Shown here: one piece after another, positions 55,554 through 64,000 of the stretch | Layout of the letters: every line of letters begins with the position of its first letter | Numbering within the stretch: position 1 is the stretch's first letter | Source of the DNA: Geobacter argillaceus | GTDB lineage: Bacteria; Desulfobacterota; Desulfuromonadia; Geobacterales; DSM-12255 | DNA: 64,000 nucleotides | Direction of reading: 5' to 3' | Assembly (NCBI RefSeq): GCF_007830735.1 | Contig: NZ_VLLN01000003.1 | Location: 62,001-126,000, forward strand | Notes under the pieces: model-generated | What the model was told of the DNA's origin: nothing | Database searches by the model: none | The model's input: only the letters and a program-made list of their open reading frames with translations | Position numbers and translations under genes: made by a program

Positions 55554-56905
55554 AGAATGATCTTTGGCAACCGCTCCAGCGCCTTTTTCACCATCTCGTC
55601 CGGATACTCGTAATCTTCCAGGTTGCCGGACAGATAGGCGTCGTAGGCCCCCATGTCCAGCTGGCCGTGGCCGGACAGGCCAAAGAGAATGGTCCGCTCC
55701 TTACCCTCCTCCTTGGCCAGCACCGCCTCATCGATGGCAGCCCGTACCGCGTGGGACGACTCCGGCGCCGGCACGATCCCTTCCGAACGGGCAAACAGCA
55801 CTGCCCCCTCGAAACAGGCGTTCTGTTTGTAGGCCTTGGCCTCGATCTGGCCGGCTGCGTAGAGCTGGGACACCAGCGGCGACTCGCCGTGGTAGCGCAG
55901 GCCGCCGGCATGGATGCCCGGCGGGACGAAGTCGTGGCCCAGGGTGTACATCATGGCAATGGGTGCCACTTGGGCCGTGTCGCCGTAGTCGAAGGCGTAG
56001 ACCCCCTTGGTAAGGGTCGGGCAGGAGGCAGGCTCCACGGCCAGGCAGCGCACCTGCCTGCCGTTTGCCCGCTCGGCCAGGAACGGGAAGGCCAGACCGG
56101 CAAAGTTGGAGCCGCCGCCGCAGCAGGCGATCACCACGTCCGGCTCGTCGCCGGCGATCTTCATCTGCTCCTTCGCCTCCAGGCCGATGACGGTCTGGTG
56201 CAGGCAGACATGGTTCAGGACGCTCCCCAGTGCGTAGTTGGTATCGGCATGGGTGGCGGCGTCCTCCACCGCCTCGGAGATGGCGATCCCGAGAGAACCG
56301 GGACAGTCCGGATCGTGGGCCAGGATCGACCGGCCAGAGTTGGTGAACTCGGACGGCGACGGGATAACGGTGGCCCCCCAGAGCTGCATCATGCTCTTGC
56401 GGTACGGCTTCTGCTGGCAGGAAACCTTGACCATGTAGATGGTGCACTCCAGGCCGAACATGGAGCAGGCCAGGGCCAGAGAGCTGCCCCACTGGCCGGC
56501 CCCGGTCTCGGTGGCCAGACGCCGGATGCCGGCCTGCTTGTTGTACCAGGCCTGGGGAATGGCAGAGTTGGGCTTGTGGGAGCCGGCCGGGGACACCCCT
56601 TCGAACTTGTAGTAGATCTTCGCCGGGGTCCCTAACGCCTGTTCCAATCGGCGTGCCCGGTAGAGGGGAGACGGCCGCCAGAGGCGATAGATCTCCCGAA
56701 CGGCATCGGGAATGTCGATCCAGCGCTGGGTCGACATCTCCTGCTCGATCAGGGCCATGGGGAAGATGGCCAGCATGTCGTCCGGCGTCACCGGTTGCAG
56801 GGTCCGGGGATTGATGACCGGCGCCAGCGGTCCGGGCATGTCCGGGATGATGTTGTACCACTGCTTCGGTATCCGGTCTTCGTTGAGCAGAATCTTCGTG
56901 GTCAT
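55550..56905 (-). CDS. TrpB2-type tryptophan synthase beta-like PLP enzyme
   Basis: 451 aa from ATG 56905; longer than canonical TrpB because of an N-terminal extension ([20 protein letters not shown]), the mark of the TrpB2 branch. The PLP lysine is in [15 protein letters not shown], with [26 protein letters not shown] and the C-terminal [10 protein letters not shown]. TrpB2 enzymes use indole or O-phosphoserine and often work without TrpA. Two beta chains in one pathway suggest division of labour or indole salvage. Confidence 0.92.
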   Translation of the reverse strand: MTTKILLNEDRIPKQWYNIIPDMPGPLAPVINPRTLQPVTPDDMLAIFPMALIEQEMSTQRWIDIPDAVREIYRLWRPSPLYRARRLEQALGTPAKIYYKFEGVSPAGSHKPNSAIPQAWYNKQAGIRRLATETGAGQWGSSLALACSMFGLECTIYMVKVSCQQKPYRKSMMQLWGATVIPSPSEFTNSGRSILAHDPDCPGSLGIAISEAVEDAATHADTNYALGSVLNHVCLHQTVIGLEAKEQMKIAGDEPDVVIACCGGGSNFAGLAFPFLAERANGRQVRCLAVEPASCPTLTKGVYAFDYGDTAQVAPIAMMYTLGHDFVPPGIHAGGLRYHGESPLVSQLYAAGQIEAKAYKQNACFEGAVLFARSEGIVPAPESSHAVRAAIDEAVLAKEEGKERTILFGLSGHGQLDMGAYDAYLSGNLEDYEYPDEMVKKALERLPKIIL

Positions 56906-56918
56906 GTATGAACCTCCC

Positions 56919-57719
56919 TCACCCCAGCAGTTCCCGCAGCTTGGCGCCAATGTCCGCTTCGCGCATCAGCGATTCACCAACCAGAAATGCCCTGGCACCG
57001 GCCTGTTGCAGCCGCTCAACGTCTTCCCGGCAGTTGATGCCGCTTTCGGCCACGATGAACCGTTCGGCCGGAACATGCGGCGCCAGCCGCTCGGTGTTGG
57101 CCAGGTCGACGACAAAGGTATGCAGGCTCCGGTTGTTGATGCCGATCAGCCCGCAGTCGGTCTGCAAGGCCATCTCCAGCTCCCGTTCGTCGTGGACCTC
57201 CAGGAGGACGTCAAGGTGCAGTTCACGGGCCAGGGCCGCAAGGTCGCGCAGCTGCGAAAGCTCCAGCATGGCGGCAATGAGCAGGATCGCATCCGCCCCG
57301 CCGGCGGCTGCCTCATAGACCTGGTAGGGATCGAAGAGAAAATCCTTGCGCAGGAGCGGCAGCCCTACCTGTTCCCGGATCAGGTCAAGGTTGCGGAGAT
57401 GCCCCAGGAAGAACCGCTCATCGGTGAGAACCGACAAACAGGTGGCACCATGTGCCTGGTAGGTGGAGGCAATTTCCAGCGGGTCGAAGTCAGCCCGGAT
57501 CAACCCTTTGCTGGGGGACCCTTTCTTCACTTCGGCAATGACGGCGGTCCAACCGGAGTCGGCGGCATCGCGAAGTGCCCGGGCAAAGCCGCGGGGCTGG
57601 TCCTCCCGGTCGGCGAGCCGCGCCTTCAGTTCGGCCAGCGGCAGGGCCGCACGGGCGGCAGCCACCTCCTGCCTCTTGTGTTCAACGATCTTTTGCAGAA
57701 TATCCGGGACCTGGCTCAT
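56919..57719 (-). CDS. trpC: Indole-3-glycerol phosphate synthase
   Basis: 266 aa. Catalytic residues: Lys in [11 protein letters not shown] (about 53), Lys in [11 protein letters not shown] (about 110), Glu in LVEVH-equivalent [10 protein letters not shown] and Glu/Asn in AESGI and IGINNRSL. It closes the indole ring. ATG 57719 lies inside the end of the upstream Uma2 gene (38-nt overlap), so translation may depend on it. Confidence 0.95.
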   Translation of the reverse strand: MSQVPDILQKIVEHKRQEVAAARAALPLAELKARLADREDQPRGFARALRDAADSGWTAVIAEVKKGSPSKGLIRADFDPLEIASTYQAHGATCLSVLTDERFFLGHLRNLDLIREQVGLPLLRKDFLFDPYQVYEAAAGGADAILLIAAMLELSQLRDLAALARELHLDVLLEVHDERELEMALQTDCGLIGINNRSLHTFVVDLANTERLAPHVPAERFIVAESGINCREDVERLQQAGARAFLVGESLMREADIGAKLRELLG

Positions 57720-58290
57720 TGACTGATTCAACCTTCTCTTTCTCGAAAATCTCCCACCAGTTCAGGCACAACTCCGGCAGCACCAGCAGGGACATGGTCT
57801 CCTGCCAGCCGAACACCTCTTCGGCGCCATAGTGCCCATCCAGCAGAGAGTAACGCTCAATCACCTCGTTCAGGGGGTCGACCAGGATATACTCCCGCAC
57901 CCCGAACCGTTCGTAGAGCCGTCTCTTCTCACGCCTGTCCTTCAGGCTCGTCGACGGGGAGAGGATCTCCACGACCAGGTCGGGCGCCCCCTGAATATTC
58001 AATTCCGTTATCTTGCTCCGGTCGCAGACGACGAGGAGGTCGGGCTGCACCACGTTATGCTCGTCGAAGACCACGTCGGTTGGCGCTATGAACGGACGAC
58101 AGACCTTCCCCGCGAGGTGGGTATGAAACCGCGACGCAAGATTGATGAGTATCCCCTGATGCTTCGTGCGCGGCGCCGGGGTTATATTGTACGGTACGCC
58201 ATCGATCAGCTCCCAGCGCTGGTTGTCGTCCCAAGTGAGATATTCGGCATAGGTGAACCGCTTCTCGGGCTTCTCAGCTGTCGGCGTCAT
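57682..58290 (-). CDS. Uma2 family (DUF820) putative nuclease inserted in the trp operon
   Basis: 202 aa. The PD-(D/E)xK-like fold of Uma2 proteins is recognised by RFTYAEYLTWDDNQRWELID at the N-terminus, VVQPDLLVVC, the core APDLVVEILSPST (with the acidic and Glu residues) and the EKRRLYERFGVREYILVDP block. All key motifs look intact. It begins 13 bp after trpD and overlaps trpC by 38 nt. The family expanded in cyanobacteria and others; function is untested. Presence between trpD and trpC suggests a late insertion. Confidence 0.88.
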   Translation of the reverse strand: MTPTAEKPEKRFTYAEYLTWDDNQRWELIDGVPYNITPAPRTKHQGILINLASRFHTHLAGKVCRPFIAPTDVVFDEHNVVQPDLLVVCDRSKITELNIQGAPDLVVEILSPSTSLKDRREKRRLYERFGVREYILVDPLNEVIERYSLLDGHYGAEEVFGWQETMSLLVLPELCLNWWEIFEKEKVESVNEPGPGYSAKDR

Positions 58291-58303
58291 GGCCCCCTCC
58301 CGA

Positions 58304-59356
58304 TCACCCCTTTGCGATCTGCACCAGTTGCTCCAGCTTTCTGAGCGCGGCGCCGGAATCTATCGCCTCGGCGGCCAGCCGGAGCCCTTCCGCCAGGTCG
58401 GCGGCCCTGCCGGCGGCTACCAGGCCGTAGGCGGCGTTGAGCAGCACGATATTGCGGCGCGGCCCCTGCTCTCCCTGCAGGACGCTCCGGACGATGACCG
58501 CATTTCCCTTGGCATCGCCGCCGCGCAGATCATCCATGGAGCAGGAGGTGAAGCCGAAATCCTCGGGACGGACCGTGGTGACGGTAACCCCTTCCTGCGT
58601 CACCTCGGCGACACGGGTCGGGCCGGTCATGGTGACTTCGTCCATCCCGTCGAGCCCGTGGACGACGAACCCGCGCCGGCACCCCAGGTTGCGGAGCACA
58701 TTGGCCAGGGTTTCCACCAACTCCTCCCGGTAGACCCCCATCACCTGGCAATCTGCGCCGGCCGGGTTGGTCAGGGGACCGAGGATGTTGAAGATGGTCC
58801 GGATGCCAATCTCCCGGCGCGGCCCGATGGTATGCTTCATGGCGCCGTGCAGGGCCGGTGCGAAGAGAAAGCCGATGCCGACCTCGGCAATGCAGCGCTC
58901 AACCGTGTCCGGGGTCACATCCAGACTTACCCCCATCGCCTCCAGGACATCGGCGCTGCCGCAGGCCGACGAAACCGCGCGGTTGCCATGTTTGGCCACC
59001 TTCACCCCGCAGGCGGCCACCACGAAGGTGACCGTGGTGGAGACATTGAAGGAGTTGGTGCCGTCGCCGCCGGTGCCAACCACATCGAGAATGGTTTCCA
59101 GGTCGATATTGATATCGTCCCGGTCGATGTCCAGCACGCCCCGGCCGACCCGGATGGGGGTCGCCCGCTCCCGCATGACCCTGGCCGCGCCGGTGATCTC
59201 GGCAACGGTTTCACCCTTCATCCTGAGCGCCGTGATGAAGGCGCCGATCTGGGCCTGTGTGGCCCCACCGGACATGATCTGGTCCATGACCTCGATCATC
59301 TCCCCCTCGGTCAGGTCCTGCCGCTCGACAACCTTCGCAATCGCTTTTTTAATCAT
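58304..59356 (-). CDS. trpD: Anthranilate phosphoribosyltransferase
   Basis: 350 aa. The PRPP-binding [16 protein letters not shown] is at 92-107, with [19 protein letters not shown] (its variant of KHGNR.SS.SGSAD) and the metal-binding DGMDEV (its variant of DG.DE). It transfers the phosphoribosyl group to anthranilate. It lies 73 bp after trpG; that gap is filled by a GTAGGGGC repeat. Confidence 0.96.
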   Translation of the reverse strand: MIKKAIAKVVERQDLTEGEMIEVMDQIMSGGATQAQIGAFITALRMKGETVAEITGAARVMRERATPIRVGRGVLDIDRDDINIDLETILDVVGTGGDGTNSFNVSTTVTFVVAACGVKVAKHGNRAVSSACGSADVLEAMGVSLDVTPDTVERCIAEVGIGFLFAPALHGAMKHTIGPRREIGIRTIFNILGPLTNPAGADCQVMGVYREELVETLANVLRNLGCRRGFVVHGLDGMDEVTMTGPTRVAEVTQEGVTVTTVRPEDFGFTSCSMDDLRGGDAKGNAVIVRSVLQGEQGPRRNIVLLNAAYGLVAAGRAADLAEGLRLAAEAIDSGAALRKLEQLVQIAKG

Positions 59357-59368
59357 TGTCTATCCCCT

Positions 59369-59425
59369 GTAGGGGCGATCCTTGTGATCGCCTTGATTCC
59401 GGGCGAATACAAGATTCGCCCCTAC
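59369..59425. repeat. GTAGGGGC-type intergenic hairpin repeat, copy 3
   Basis: It begins GTAGGGGCGATC and ends TTCGCCCCTAC. It contains GGCGATC...GATCGCC and GGGCGAAT...ATTCGCCC hairpins (one imperfect). It lies between trpG and trpD. Confidence 0.82.
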
Positions 59426-59429
59426 ACGA

Positions 59430-59998
<569 letters not shown>

Positions 59999-59999
<1 letters not shown>

Positions 60000-61477
60000 C
60001 AGTCGAGCCCCTTTTCAACGGCTTCTATCGCCTTCACCACACCCATCGCCTTGTTTCGGGTCTCCTGGTATTCGGCCGCCGGCACCGAGTCGGCCACGAT
60101 GCCGGCGCCGGCCTGGAGATGGATCTTGCCGTCCCGCACCACCAGGGTGCGGATGACGATGGCCAGATCCATGTTCCCGGAAAAGGAGAAGTAACCGACT
60201 GCGCCACCGTACACCTCCCGCCGGCACGGCTCCAACTCGTCGATGATCTCCATGGCCCTGACCTTGGGTGCGCCGGACAGGGTGCCGGCCGGAAACGTTG
60301 CCCGGACCAGGGAGTAGGCGTCCTCGTCGTCGGCAAGCTCACCCTGCACATTGGAGACGATATGCATGACATGGGAATACCGCTCCACCGTCATCAGTTC
60401 CGAAACCCGGACCGATCCGGTCCGGCAGACCCGTCCCAGATCGTTGCGCCCCAGGTCCACGAGCATGACATGTTCGGCCCGCTCCTTCGGGTCGGCAAGG
60501 AGCTCTTCCTCCAGCTGCAGGTCCTCATCCGGCGTACGGCCGCGGGGGCGGGTGCCGGCGATGGGGCGGAGTTCCACCTTTGTCCCTTCCTTCCGGACCA
60601 TGACCTCCGGGGATGCCCCCACCACGATGGTGTCGTCCAGGCGGAGGAAAAACATGTACGGCGAGGGGTTCATGGTGCGGAGCATCCGGTAGATGTCGAA
60701 CGGATCGACGGTCAGGTCGCCGGAGAAGCGCTGGGACAGTACCACCTGGATGATATCGCCGCTTCGCACATACTCCTTGGCCCGCTCCACGGCCGACTCG
60801 AACTCTTCCGGTTCCATGTTGGCCTGCCACGCGAGCCCCTGTGGCTTAGGCCCGGCGGGAAGCGGCGGCAGCGGCCCCTTCAGCTTGGCGATCAGGGTGT
60901 CAATGGCCGTTGTCGCGGCGGCGTAGGCCTCGGCCGTGGTCTGGCTGCCGTCGAGGTGGGCGTTGGAAACGACCTGGATCTTCTGGCGGACGTTGTCGAA
61001 AATGACGATGGTGTCGGTGATGAGGAAATAGCTGTCCCAGGCGCCGATGAAGGCCGGCTTGTCGTTCTCCAGCCGCTCGAAGAAGCGGACCATGTCGTAG
61101 CCGAGATAGCCGACGGCCCCGCCGAAAAAGCGGGGGATGCCGGCGATCTCCACCGGCTGGAAGCGGGCCATATGATCCCGGATATAGCCGAGCGGGTCGT
61201 CGGTCTCAATACGGCGCGGCTTCTGGCCGGCTTCGAGGAGCTCCACAAGGCGCCCCCTGGAGCGGATGACCGTTGCCGGTCCGGCCCCCAAAAAGGTGTA
61301 GCGGCCCCATTTTTCTCCACCCTCGATACTTTCCAGCAGGAAGGCGTAACGGCCGTCGTCGATCTTGCGAAAGGCGGTGACCGGGGTATCCATGTCGGCC
61401 ATGATTTCGCGGCAGACCGGGATCAGGTTCCCCTGGCCGGCCAGGGTCGTAAAGCTGTTCAGGTCGGGGAAATACAT
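59999..61477 (-). CDS. trpE: Anthranilate synthase component I
   Basis: 492 aa. The chorismate-binding domain contains the [20 protein letters not shown] region, the catalytic [10 protein letters not shown] and the C-terminal [20 protein letters not shown]. An N-terminal LLES segment (residues about 48-52) in [15 protein letters not shown] is the tryptophan feedback site. It converts chorismate to anthranilate with TrpG. The ribosome binding site GCGGAG precedes the ATG. A terminator-like hairpin and a palindromic element lie in the leader. Confidence 0.96.
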
Positions 61478-61503
61478 CGTAACTCCGCTCTCGTGAACTA
61501 AAA

Positions 61504-61540
61504 GTAGTGTCCAACCGGAAAGTCCGGATGTGACACTACC
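61504..61540 (-). terminator. Terminator-like hairpin in the trpE leader (attenuator candidate)
   Basis: Minus strand GTAGTGTC pairs with GACACTAC, enclosing a second stem CCGG-ACTTT-CCGG, and is followed by TTTTAGTT. It ends 27 nt before the trpE ATG. Read-through would be needed for expression. Confidence 0.6.
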
Positions 61541-61682
61541 AGTTTCCGATTCGGAAACGAGGGATTTTTTGTCCTGGCAAGGAAATCAAGGGATTGTGCG
61601 GAGGCGTACTTCTGTACGCCGCACAAGCAAGCCCGCAGATTGACACCGCCGGGGCGAAAAAGGACCGTTTCCGAGCGGAAAC
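61541..61682. repeat. 142-bp palindromic element upstream of trpE
   Basis: The ends are inverted copies of AGTTTCCGNNCGGAAAC (61541-61557 and 61666-61682), each itself a palindrome. The middle holds GTGCGG-A-GGCGTAC-TTCT-GTACGCC-GCAC (61596-61624). The two halves are imperfectly complementary throughout. It looks like a nonautonomous mobile or structural repeat; no protein is encoded. Confidence 0.75.
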
Positions 61683-61815
61683 TAAAGTAAATAGTAACTA
61701 TCACAGTGAGCCCGGCTTCTGCAAACCTATTTGTACAGAGGAGATGTCATGACAACAGGTTCCGGGTGGCAGGTGACAGCTTTGCCATTATACTGGAGCA
61801 TGAAAGGACCAGACC

Positions 61816-62694
61816 ATGACGATCCCCACCTACCCCGAGCGCCGCCCCCTGGCGCTGTCTGACAAAGGACTTCTGGACAAGCTCTTTGCCCGGCTTCAGC
61901 CACAGCTCTCCGAATGCACCTTTGCCGGACTCTACCTTTTCCGGCAACCCCACGACTATCATCTCACCCTCGTCGGCAATGCCCTGGTGGTGCTGGGCCG
62001 GGGATATGACGGTAATCCATACTTCCTCCCGCCGCTCTCGGGAGACATCAAAGATGCCACCCGTATCCTGCTGGCCCATGACGAGACCCTGTATGGCGCC
62101 GACGAACCGTTCGTCAAGCGCTACTTGGCCGATATCGCCGTACAGGTCAGCGAAGATCGCGACAATTTCGATTATCTCTACCAACGCCAGGAACTGGCCG
62201 AACTACCGGGAAACCGGTATCACAAAAAGAAGAACCGGATCAATTACTTCACGGCCCGCCATAGCCATGCGGTCGAACTGTTCGGACCGGCCCACCGGGA
62301 GGGAAGCCTGCTCCTGCTGGACGACTGGTTAAAGTCAAGGAGGGACGAGGAGCAACGGACCCTGGTGTCGGAAACCGCAGCAACCGCCGAGGCTTTGGAA
62401 CTCCATGAACCGCTGGATCTGCAGGGGGTGGTGGTACTGGTAAATGGCGAGGTAAAGGGTTTTGCCCTGGGGGAGCGGTTGAACACTGAAACCGCTGTCT
62501 GTCACTTCGAAAAGGCTGACCCGTTCATGGAAGGGCTGCCCCAACTGGTTAACCGTGAATTCAGCCGTCTCCTCTTCAACGACTGCCGCTTCATCAACCG
62601 GGAGCAGGACTTGGGCGAACCGGGTCTACGGGCAGCAAAACTTTCCTACCATCCGGTCGGCTTTGTACGAAAATATCGCATACGGGCAACCTGA
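61816..62694 (+). CDS. DUF2156 (GNAT-fold, lysyltransferase-like) protein
   Basis: 292 aa. The layout TFAGLYLFRQPHDYHLTLVG, RQELAELPGNRYHKKKNRIN and FEKADPFMEGLPQLVNREF matches the phosphatidylglycerol lysyltransferase C-terminal domain (DUF2156), a double GNAT fold, without the membrane domain. Such soluble versions may use aminoacyl-tRNA or acyl-CoA donors; the activity is not known. NRYHKKKNR is the typical substrate loop. It is divergent from trpE and converges on a kinase gene. Confidence 0.85.
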   Translation: MTIPTYPERRPLALSDKGLLDKLFARLQPQLSECTFAGLYLFRQPHDYHLTLVGNALVVLGRGYDGNPYFLPPLSGDIKDATRILLAHDETLYGADEPFVKRYLADIAVQVSEDRDNFDYLYQRQELAELPGNRYHKKKNRINYFTARHSHAVELFGPAHREGSLLLLDDWLKSRRDEEQRTLVSETAATAEALELHEPLDLQGVVVLVNGEVKGFALGERLNTETAVCHFEKADPFMEGLPQLVNREFSRLLFNDCRFINREQDLGEPGLRAAKLSYHPVGFVRKYRIRAT

Positions 62695-62718
62695 CGGAAC
62701 ACTATTTACGTGCAGGAC

Positions 62719-64000
62719 TCAGGATTCGGCCCCGGATTCATCGGCCAAGGTGAAGGAAAACGTTGCTCCCTGGCCCACAACCCCTTCGGCCCATATCCGG
62801 CCGCCGTGGCGAAGAATGATCCTCTGAACCGACGCCAGGCCGACCCCCGTCCCCTCGAACTCGGCGCCATGGAGCCTCTGGAATGGTGTGAACAGCTTGT
62901 TCACATAGGTCATATCAAACCCAACGCCGTTGTCCCGGACAGAAACAACCTTTACTCCATCACGCTCCTCGGCCCCGAAAACGATCTCCGCATGCTCCTT
63001 GCGGGAACTGTACTTCCAGGCGTTCCCCAGCAGGTTCTGGAGCACCAGCCTGAGCAGCCGGGAGTCACCGGTCACGGTCACGTTCTCCGCAATCGTACAG
63101 TGTATCTGCCGGTCAGGCGATAACTCCCGCAACTCCTGGCATATCGTCTGCGCCAAGGCACTCAGATCGACCGTATCCCAGTGCATCTCCTGGCGGGAGA
63201 CCCGTGAAAGTTCAAGCAGGTCGTCAATGAGATCTCCCATCCGGTCCGAGGCTTCGTAGATCCTCTTCAGATAGTGCTGGGCCTCCCGGGGGACCTTATC
63301 GCCGAACTCTTCCACCAGTATCCTGCTGAAGCCGCTCATATGGCGTAGCGGTGCCCGGAGGTCGTGAGAAACCGAGTAGCAGAACGATTCCAGCTCGCGG
63401 TTGGCGGTCTCCAACTGCAGGGTCCGCTCCCGAACACGCTGCTCCAACTCTCTGTTCAGTCGATATATCTCGGCTTCCGCACGTTTGCGGTCGGTAATCT
63501 CCCTGACCAGTTCGATGCCGGCAACGATATGTCCTGCCCCGTTTCGTACCGGCGACGCGGTAATCTCGAAGTAGTGGTCACCGTCAGCCTTCTGCACCGT
63601 CTGCAGCAGGGTATGGACCCTACCGTCTTCTAAGGCGAGGCGCACCTGGCAGCTGTCGCAGACCCGGTCCCGCTTCTGGTAGCACTTGTAGCAGTACCCG
63701 CCCTTGGCATCCCCGACCATCTGCTTGTGGACCTCGTTCTGGAAAATGACCCGGTACTCCAGGTCCTGGATGGAAATACCATCGCCAATACAGGCAAGGA
63801 TCGACTCCAGCTTGTTCTTCTCGGCCAGTAGCTGGTCCTGAGACTTCATATATTCATCCACCTGCTGCCGCAACTCCTCCTCAACGGCCGCCATCTCCTC
63901 GTTACGGTCCTGAAGCTGCCGTTCCCGGTCCCGGACAGCGTGGGCCATTGACTGGAAATGGTCGTTCAAGCGACCGATCTCCCGATATGTCGGGTCCGGC
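62719..64000 (-). CDS. Membrane(?) sensor histidine kinase, HAMP-PAS-HisKA-HATPase (5' end outside window)
   Basis: The frame is open to the right edge; the first visible residues PDPTYREIGRLNDHFQSMAH are the end of a HAMP domain, so an N-terminal sensor and membrane part lies beyond. A coiled coil, a PAS domain with a Cys cluster (CYKCYQKRDRVCDSCQV) and a second coiled coil follow. The HisKA box is SVSHDLRAPLRHM and the HATPase boxes are NLLGNAWKYS, DNGVGFD and GTGVGLASVQRI. The four-cysteine PAS insert recalls that in the kinase at 32461. The gene converges with the DUF2156 gene. Confidence 0.9.
   Translation of the reverse strand, partial: PDPTYREIGRLNDHFQSMAHAVRDRERQLQDRNEEMAAVEEELRQQVDEYMKSQDQLLAEKNKLESILACIGDGISIQDLEYRVIFQNEVHKQMVGDAKGGYCYKCYQKRDRVCDSCQVRLALEDGRVHTLLQTVQKADGDHYFEITASPVRNGAGHIVAGIELVREITDRKRAEAEIYRLNRELEQRVRERTLQLETANRELESFCYSVSHDLRAPLRHMSGFSRILVEEFGDKVPREAQHYLKRIYEASDRMGDLIDDLLELSRVSRQEMHWDTVDLSALAQTICQELRELSPDRQIHCTIAENVTVTGDSRLLRLVLQNLLGNAWKYSSRKEHAEIVFGAEERDGVKVVSVRDNGVGFDMTYVNKLFTPFQRLHGAEFEGTGVGLASVQRIILRHGGRIWAEGVVGQGATFSFTLADESGAES

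Noticed and set aside
61498-61704. Minus-strand 68-residue frame as a possible trp leader peptide
   Set aside because: It is encoded almost wholly by the palindromic repeat and contains no tryptophan codons, so it is not a convincing leader peptide.

Overview
The window is 64 kb of GC-rich bacterial chromosome. Gene content and order point to a Geobacter-type member of the Desulfuromonadota (Geobacterales). The evidence is a class I fumarase, a GEMM-I riboswitch with the A20 feature of Geobacter cyclic-AMP-GMP switches, a trpE-G-D-C-B2-F block, an accD-folC-lptD-rfb-secA neighbourhood, many stand-alone histidine kinases, and typical intergenic hairpin repeats. I cannot name the species. I saw no rRNA, tRNA or CRISPR array.

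Layout. 1-8.6 kb: the end of fumarase, small hypothetical genes, a zinc-ribbon rhomboid protease, an acyl-CoA ligase, a Nudix hydrolase, LpxC and a TauE/SafE transporter. 8.6-13 kb: a riboswitch-controlled coiled-coil protein, a membrane protein, a sigma factor/membrane protein/DUF3106 operon, and asnS. 14-18 kb: a PDZ plus glutaredoxin pair, metY and malQ. 18.5-23.5 kb: a signalling module of response regulator, CheB-type esterase, chemoreceptor and hybrid kinase, with no CheA, CheW or CheR. 23.5-32.4 kb: nitroreductase, FtsH, an orphan Cas6 coupled to a metallophosphoesterase, a serine beta-lactamase-family hydrolase, a DUF2914 protein and SecA. 32.4-39.5 kb: a collinear minus-strand run folC-lptD-rfbB-rfbD-cupin-histidine kinase, directed at the cell envelope. 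39.6-45.4 kb: an L,D-transpeptidase, a cyclophilin, a 187-bp MITE-like element, small secreted proteins, a DUF4382 lipoprotein and an outer-membrane barrel. 45.4-61.5 kb: accD and a complete tryptophan pathway (trpE, G, D, C, B2, F, B, A), interrupted by unrelated cargo. The cargo is an Uma2 protein between trpD and trpC, a SWIM/SNF2 helicase after trpF, and an AT-richer patch with plus-strand vapBC, a broken mrr and a brnTA pair whose toxin is frameshifted. 61.5-64 kb: a palindromic element in the trpE leader, a DUF2156 gene and a truncated sensor kinase.

The most interesting items are the candidate cGAMP riboswitch with its duplicated-domain coiled-coil target, the orphan cas6, the CheA-less signalling module, the MITE and its solo end, the terminator-like hairpin in the trpE leader, and the patch interrupting the trp region. 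All functional statements rest on reading motifs and context. No database search was possible.
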